From positions 226,692-290,691 of the forward strand of contig NZ_JAFCKJ010000010.1 in assembly GCF_018130465.1 (NCBI RefSeq): DNA of 64,000 nt, written 5' to 3'. The notes beneath the pieces were generated by a model that did not search any database, was not told where the DNA came from, and worked only from the letters and a program-made list of their open reading frames with translations. The stretch is from Bradyrhizobium canariense (GTDB lineage Bacteria > Pseudomonadota > Alphaproteobacteria > Rhizobiales > Xanthobacteraceae). Each line of letters begins with the position of its first letter. The stretch's first letter is position 1. The position numbers and the translations under genes are program-made. This document shows, one piece after another, positions 61,793-64,000 of this stretch.

Positions 61793-63697
61793 CTAATTGA
61801 CCGGCTTCAGCCTGACGAACATGTAGCGCGAATTGCCCCAGTTCGGCACCGGGTTGGTGTAGGGATTCTCCGAGGTCGGAAAGCCGGTCCAATAAGTCTG
61901 ATCCATTGCGGTGAAGACATTGTAGGCCATCAGCGGGATGGTGGGCATCTCCTTCACGGCGAGCTTGACGTAGTCCTTGCCAAGCTCGATCGATTTGGGA
62001 TCGTCGAAGCCGACCGTCCGGATCTCCTCGACGATCTTGTCGAGGGCCGGGTTGGACCAGCGCTGCCAGTTGCGCAGCGGCTGCGGTTTGCCCGGCTCGG
62101 CGACGAACTGCGAATGCCAGCTGTCGAGGAAGTAGGACAGGTCCTGGTGGCCGCCCCAGGTCTCGACGCTCCAGCCGATGAAGGTGTCGAAATCGCCGGC
62201 CGCCCGTCGCGTCGGCAGCGTCCCCTGCGCGACGTCGATCCTGGCATCGATGCCCGCCTGCTTCCATAGCTGGACGATCATCGTCCCGGCGCGGGTCATC
62301 ACCGGCCGCAGGTCGCCTTCCACCATGATGCGGACGCTGAAGGGCTTCCCGTCCGGCGTGATCCACGCACCACCTCGCTTGCTGAAACCGGCCTTCTCGA
62401 GCAGCTCCTGCGCTGCCTGTGGATCGGTCTTCCACCAGCCCGTGCCGAAGGCCCTGGCGATGTCCGCAGGCGCCGAGGGAATCTGCTCGCCCATGGATGG
62501 CCGCAGCATCTCGGCAATCTGCTTGCCGATCGTCGGGTCATACGGCTTGATCCTGCGCTTGCCGGTATCGATCTCGAATGCCCCAAGCCATTCTTCCATC
62601 GGCCCATGATAGGTTGCCGGATGGGCTCCGGTCGGCGGCACCCCGATCGCCGATATGGTGGCGGCGCCGCGATAGGCCGCCATCGCCACGGCCTTGATGT
62701 CGATCAACAGCGCCAGCGCCCATCGCACGTCGGGGTTCTTGAAATTCTCGTTCTGGGTATTGAAGATCACGGCGGGAAGCGTCGGATCCGGATGGCCATA
62801 GGGAAAGCCCTTGAACCAGGCCCGCGTCGACTTGCTCTGTCTGGCCAGGGCAAACATGCCTTCCGGCGCGATATCGTGGATCACGTCGAGCTCGTGGTTG
62901 AGCTGCGCGATCACCCGCTTCTCGGGCGGTCCGGGGTCGACATAAGCGAGATATTTCGGACCCGGCTTGCCGAAGCGCGCAAGCGTGGTGCGCTGCCAAT
63001 CCTCGCGAAGCTGCCAAATGTACCACTTGCCGTCCGGATCATAGCTGTGCAGGACATAGGCGCTTAGAGAGACCGGCTTGTTGAAGTCGAATTTGGCCGG
63101 GTCGTCCACCTTGTCGAACACATGCTTGGGCAGGATCCACACCGCGCCCCAGCGCACGGTGAAATTGGCGTGGAAGCGTGAATTGGGTTTCTTCAGCTTG
63201 AAAACGACCGTGTGAGCATCAGGCGCATCAACAGATGCCACGTTGCTCGCCAGCACCGCGCTGAAGCGCATGGCCGGATTCTTGATCTGTGTCGTCACCG
63301 TCGCAACGACGTCGTCGGCGGTGAATTCGACGTCGTCGCTCCAGAAGATGCCGCTGCGGAGCTTGACCGTCATTTCGGTGAAGTCGGCGTTGTATTGCGG
63401 CTTGTCGGCTGCCAGCGAATTGTCCCAGACGCCGTCAAGGCCGCTCTCGGGATCGATGTACCAGAGCGTGTCGAGCGCGACCTGTTGCAGTCCGTTGGAC
63501 TGCGATCCGGCATTGATCGCCCAGATGTTGAACCAGCCTGCGTTCTTGACGGTTCCTTCCGGGTTTTCCAGGATCAGCAGGTCCTTCCTCGGAATGTTTT
63601 GCGGAAGACCCTGCGCAACGCCCGGCGTCCCCAACAGGACCGGCAGCGAACCGAGCGCGCACGCAACGACCAGCAATGCACGAATGCAGCGCATCAT
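61793..63697 (-). CDS. ABC transporter substrate-binding protein, family 5 (oligopeptide/oligosaccharide type)
   Basis: 634 residues. A Sec signal (MMRCIRALLVVACALGSLPVL) ends near VAQG. The large family-5 fold is recognised by DFTEMTVKLRSGIFWSDDVEFTADDVVATV and the C-terminal EMPTIPLMAYNVFTA. Members bind peptides, nickel or oligosaccharides; the arabinofuranosidase in the operon points to arabinose-containing oligosaccharides. GGGAGGA is 2 bases before the first ATG (63697) and 5 before the second (63694), so the latter may be the true start. First gene of the minus-strand operon. Confidence 0.92.
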   Translation of the reverse strand: MMRCIRALLVVACALGSLPVLLGTPGVAQGLPQNIPRKDLLILENPEGTVKNAGWFNIWAINAGSQSNGLQQVALDTLWYIDPESGLDGVWDNSLAADKPQYNADFTEMTVKLRSGIFWSDDVEFTADDVVATVTTQIKNPAMRFSAVLASNVASVDAPDAHTVVFKLKKPNSRFHANFTVRWGAVWILPKHVFDKVDDPAKFDFNKPVSLSAYVLHSYDPDGKWYIWQLREDWQRTTLARFGKPGPKYLAYVDPGPPEKRVIAQLNHELDVIHDIAPEGMFALARQSKSTRAWFKGFPYGHPDPTLPAVIFNTQNENFKNPDVRWALALLIDIKAVAMAAYRGAATISAIGVPPTGAHPATYHGPMEEWLGAFEIDTGKRRIKPYDPTIGKQIAEMLRPSMGEQIPSAPADIARAFGTGWWKTDPQAAQELLEKAGFSKRGGAWITPDGKPFSVRIMVEGDLRPVMTRAGTMIVQLWKQAGIDARIDVAQGTLPTRRAAGDFDTFIGWSVETWGGHQDLSYFLDSWHSQFVAEPGKPQPLRNWQRWSNPALDKIVEEIRTVGFDDPKSIELGKDYVKLAVKEMPTIPLMAYNVFTAMDQTYWTGFPTSENPYTNPVPNWGNSRYMFVRLKPVN

Positions 63698-64000
63698 GTC
63701 CTCCCGGTGCAACTCTCCTCGACGCGTGTTTTGGCGTGATGCTAGAGGCGCCGGAGTCGACGAACAACAGGAATCTTGAGGCGGGCGGACGCACGGCCGC
63801 GTTCTCGCGGCGCGTTTCGCCCGAGTTTTGCTTCGCCGCTCCACCCTCTCAAAGCCAAGAGGGCGCAGGGAAGGCCGGGTGCCGGCTGGCACCCGCGGTC
63901 CGCTGCGCAAAAGCACACGCAGAAAAACCGCACAGCAGCATACAGGTGTAGCCTAACACACGGCCTTCCCTGCGCAGTGGTTGGACGGCTTATGCCGTGC
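63698..64000. repeat. Upstream region with a palindromic intergenic repeat
   Basis: 63863-63877 (GCGCAGGGAAGGCCG) and 63961-63975 (CGGCCTTCCCTGCGC) are perfect 15-base inverted repeats. Inside is a hairpin GGGTGCC/GGCACCC (63877-63883 and 63888-63894); just outside are CCCTCT/AGAGGG (63844-63849 and 63858-63863) and ACGGC/GCCGT (63985-63998). A spurious-looking plus-strand frame contains EGAGKAGCRLAP, a peptide I recall from repeated annotation artefacts in Bradyrhizobium genomes. It is best seen as a dispersed structured repeat, and part of the region must hold the binding-protein promoter. Confidence 0.55.

Overview
The window looks like part of a chromosome of a high-GC Rhizobiales bacterium, most likely Bradyrhizobium or a close relative. 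Reasons are the GC-rich codon use, the density of solute-binding-protein transporters next to sugar catabolic genes, ATGA/GTGA gene overlaps, and a palindromic repeat at the right edge of a kind I recall as common in Bradyrhizobium genomes. The genus is inference. No rRNA, tRNA, CRISPR array, transposase or phage gene was seen.

Layout. (1) 1-490: 3' end of an M20 peptidase. (2) 647-7933: a LacI-type regulator divergent from a five-gene operon with TRAP binding protein, fused TRAP permease, VOC protein, RuBisCO-like protein (RLP) and DUF1537 sugar-acid kinase. The RLP/kinase pair resembles the D-apiose/apionate pathway. A decayed lacI 3' end follows. (3) 8499-18796: an eight-gene minus-strand operon (carbohydrate ABC transporter, zinc alcohol dehydrogenase, MalK-type ATPase, PfkB kinase, LacD-type aldolase, mandelate-racemase-type dehydratase), divergent from a LacI regulator and a short-chain dehydrogenase. 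(4) 19240-41352: about 22 kb of co-directional genes. They are a branched-chain-amino-acid-type binding protein, an AraC regulator and LivH/M/G; then LivF fused to a UPF0261 (Tm-1-like) domain, a phosphoenolpyruvate-hydrolase-like TIM barrel, a giant flotillin-like protein, two SRPBCC proteins, and a CO-dehydrogenase-type molybdenum hydroxylase with a split large subunit and its MoxR/VWA maturation pair; then an amidohydrolase, a metallo-beta-lactamase-fold hydrolase, an SMP-30/isochorismatase fusion and a flavin reductase. (5) 41375-48168: a second carbohydrate ABC operon without its own ATPase, with a Gfo/Idh/MocA dehydrogenase, a ThuA protein and its own lacI, divergent from another SDR. 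(6) 48281-49429: an orphan Liv-type binding protein. (7) 50121-56357: a 2078-residue hybrid sensor kinase with a degenerate Ser/Thr kinase domain. (8) 56416-63697: an oligopeptide-type ABC transporter operon ending in a GH51 arabinofuranosidase.

The theme is uptake and breakdown of plant-derived sugars, sugar acids and cell-wall oligosaccharides, each module pairing a binding protein with catabolic enzymes and a local regulator. The most unusual element is region 4. There an ABC importer, the two halves of a Tm-1-like protein, a flotillin and a molybdenum hydroxylase system appear to be co-transcribed. I cannot assign its substrate from sequence.
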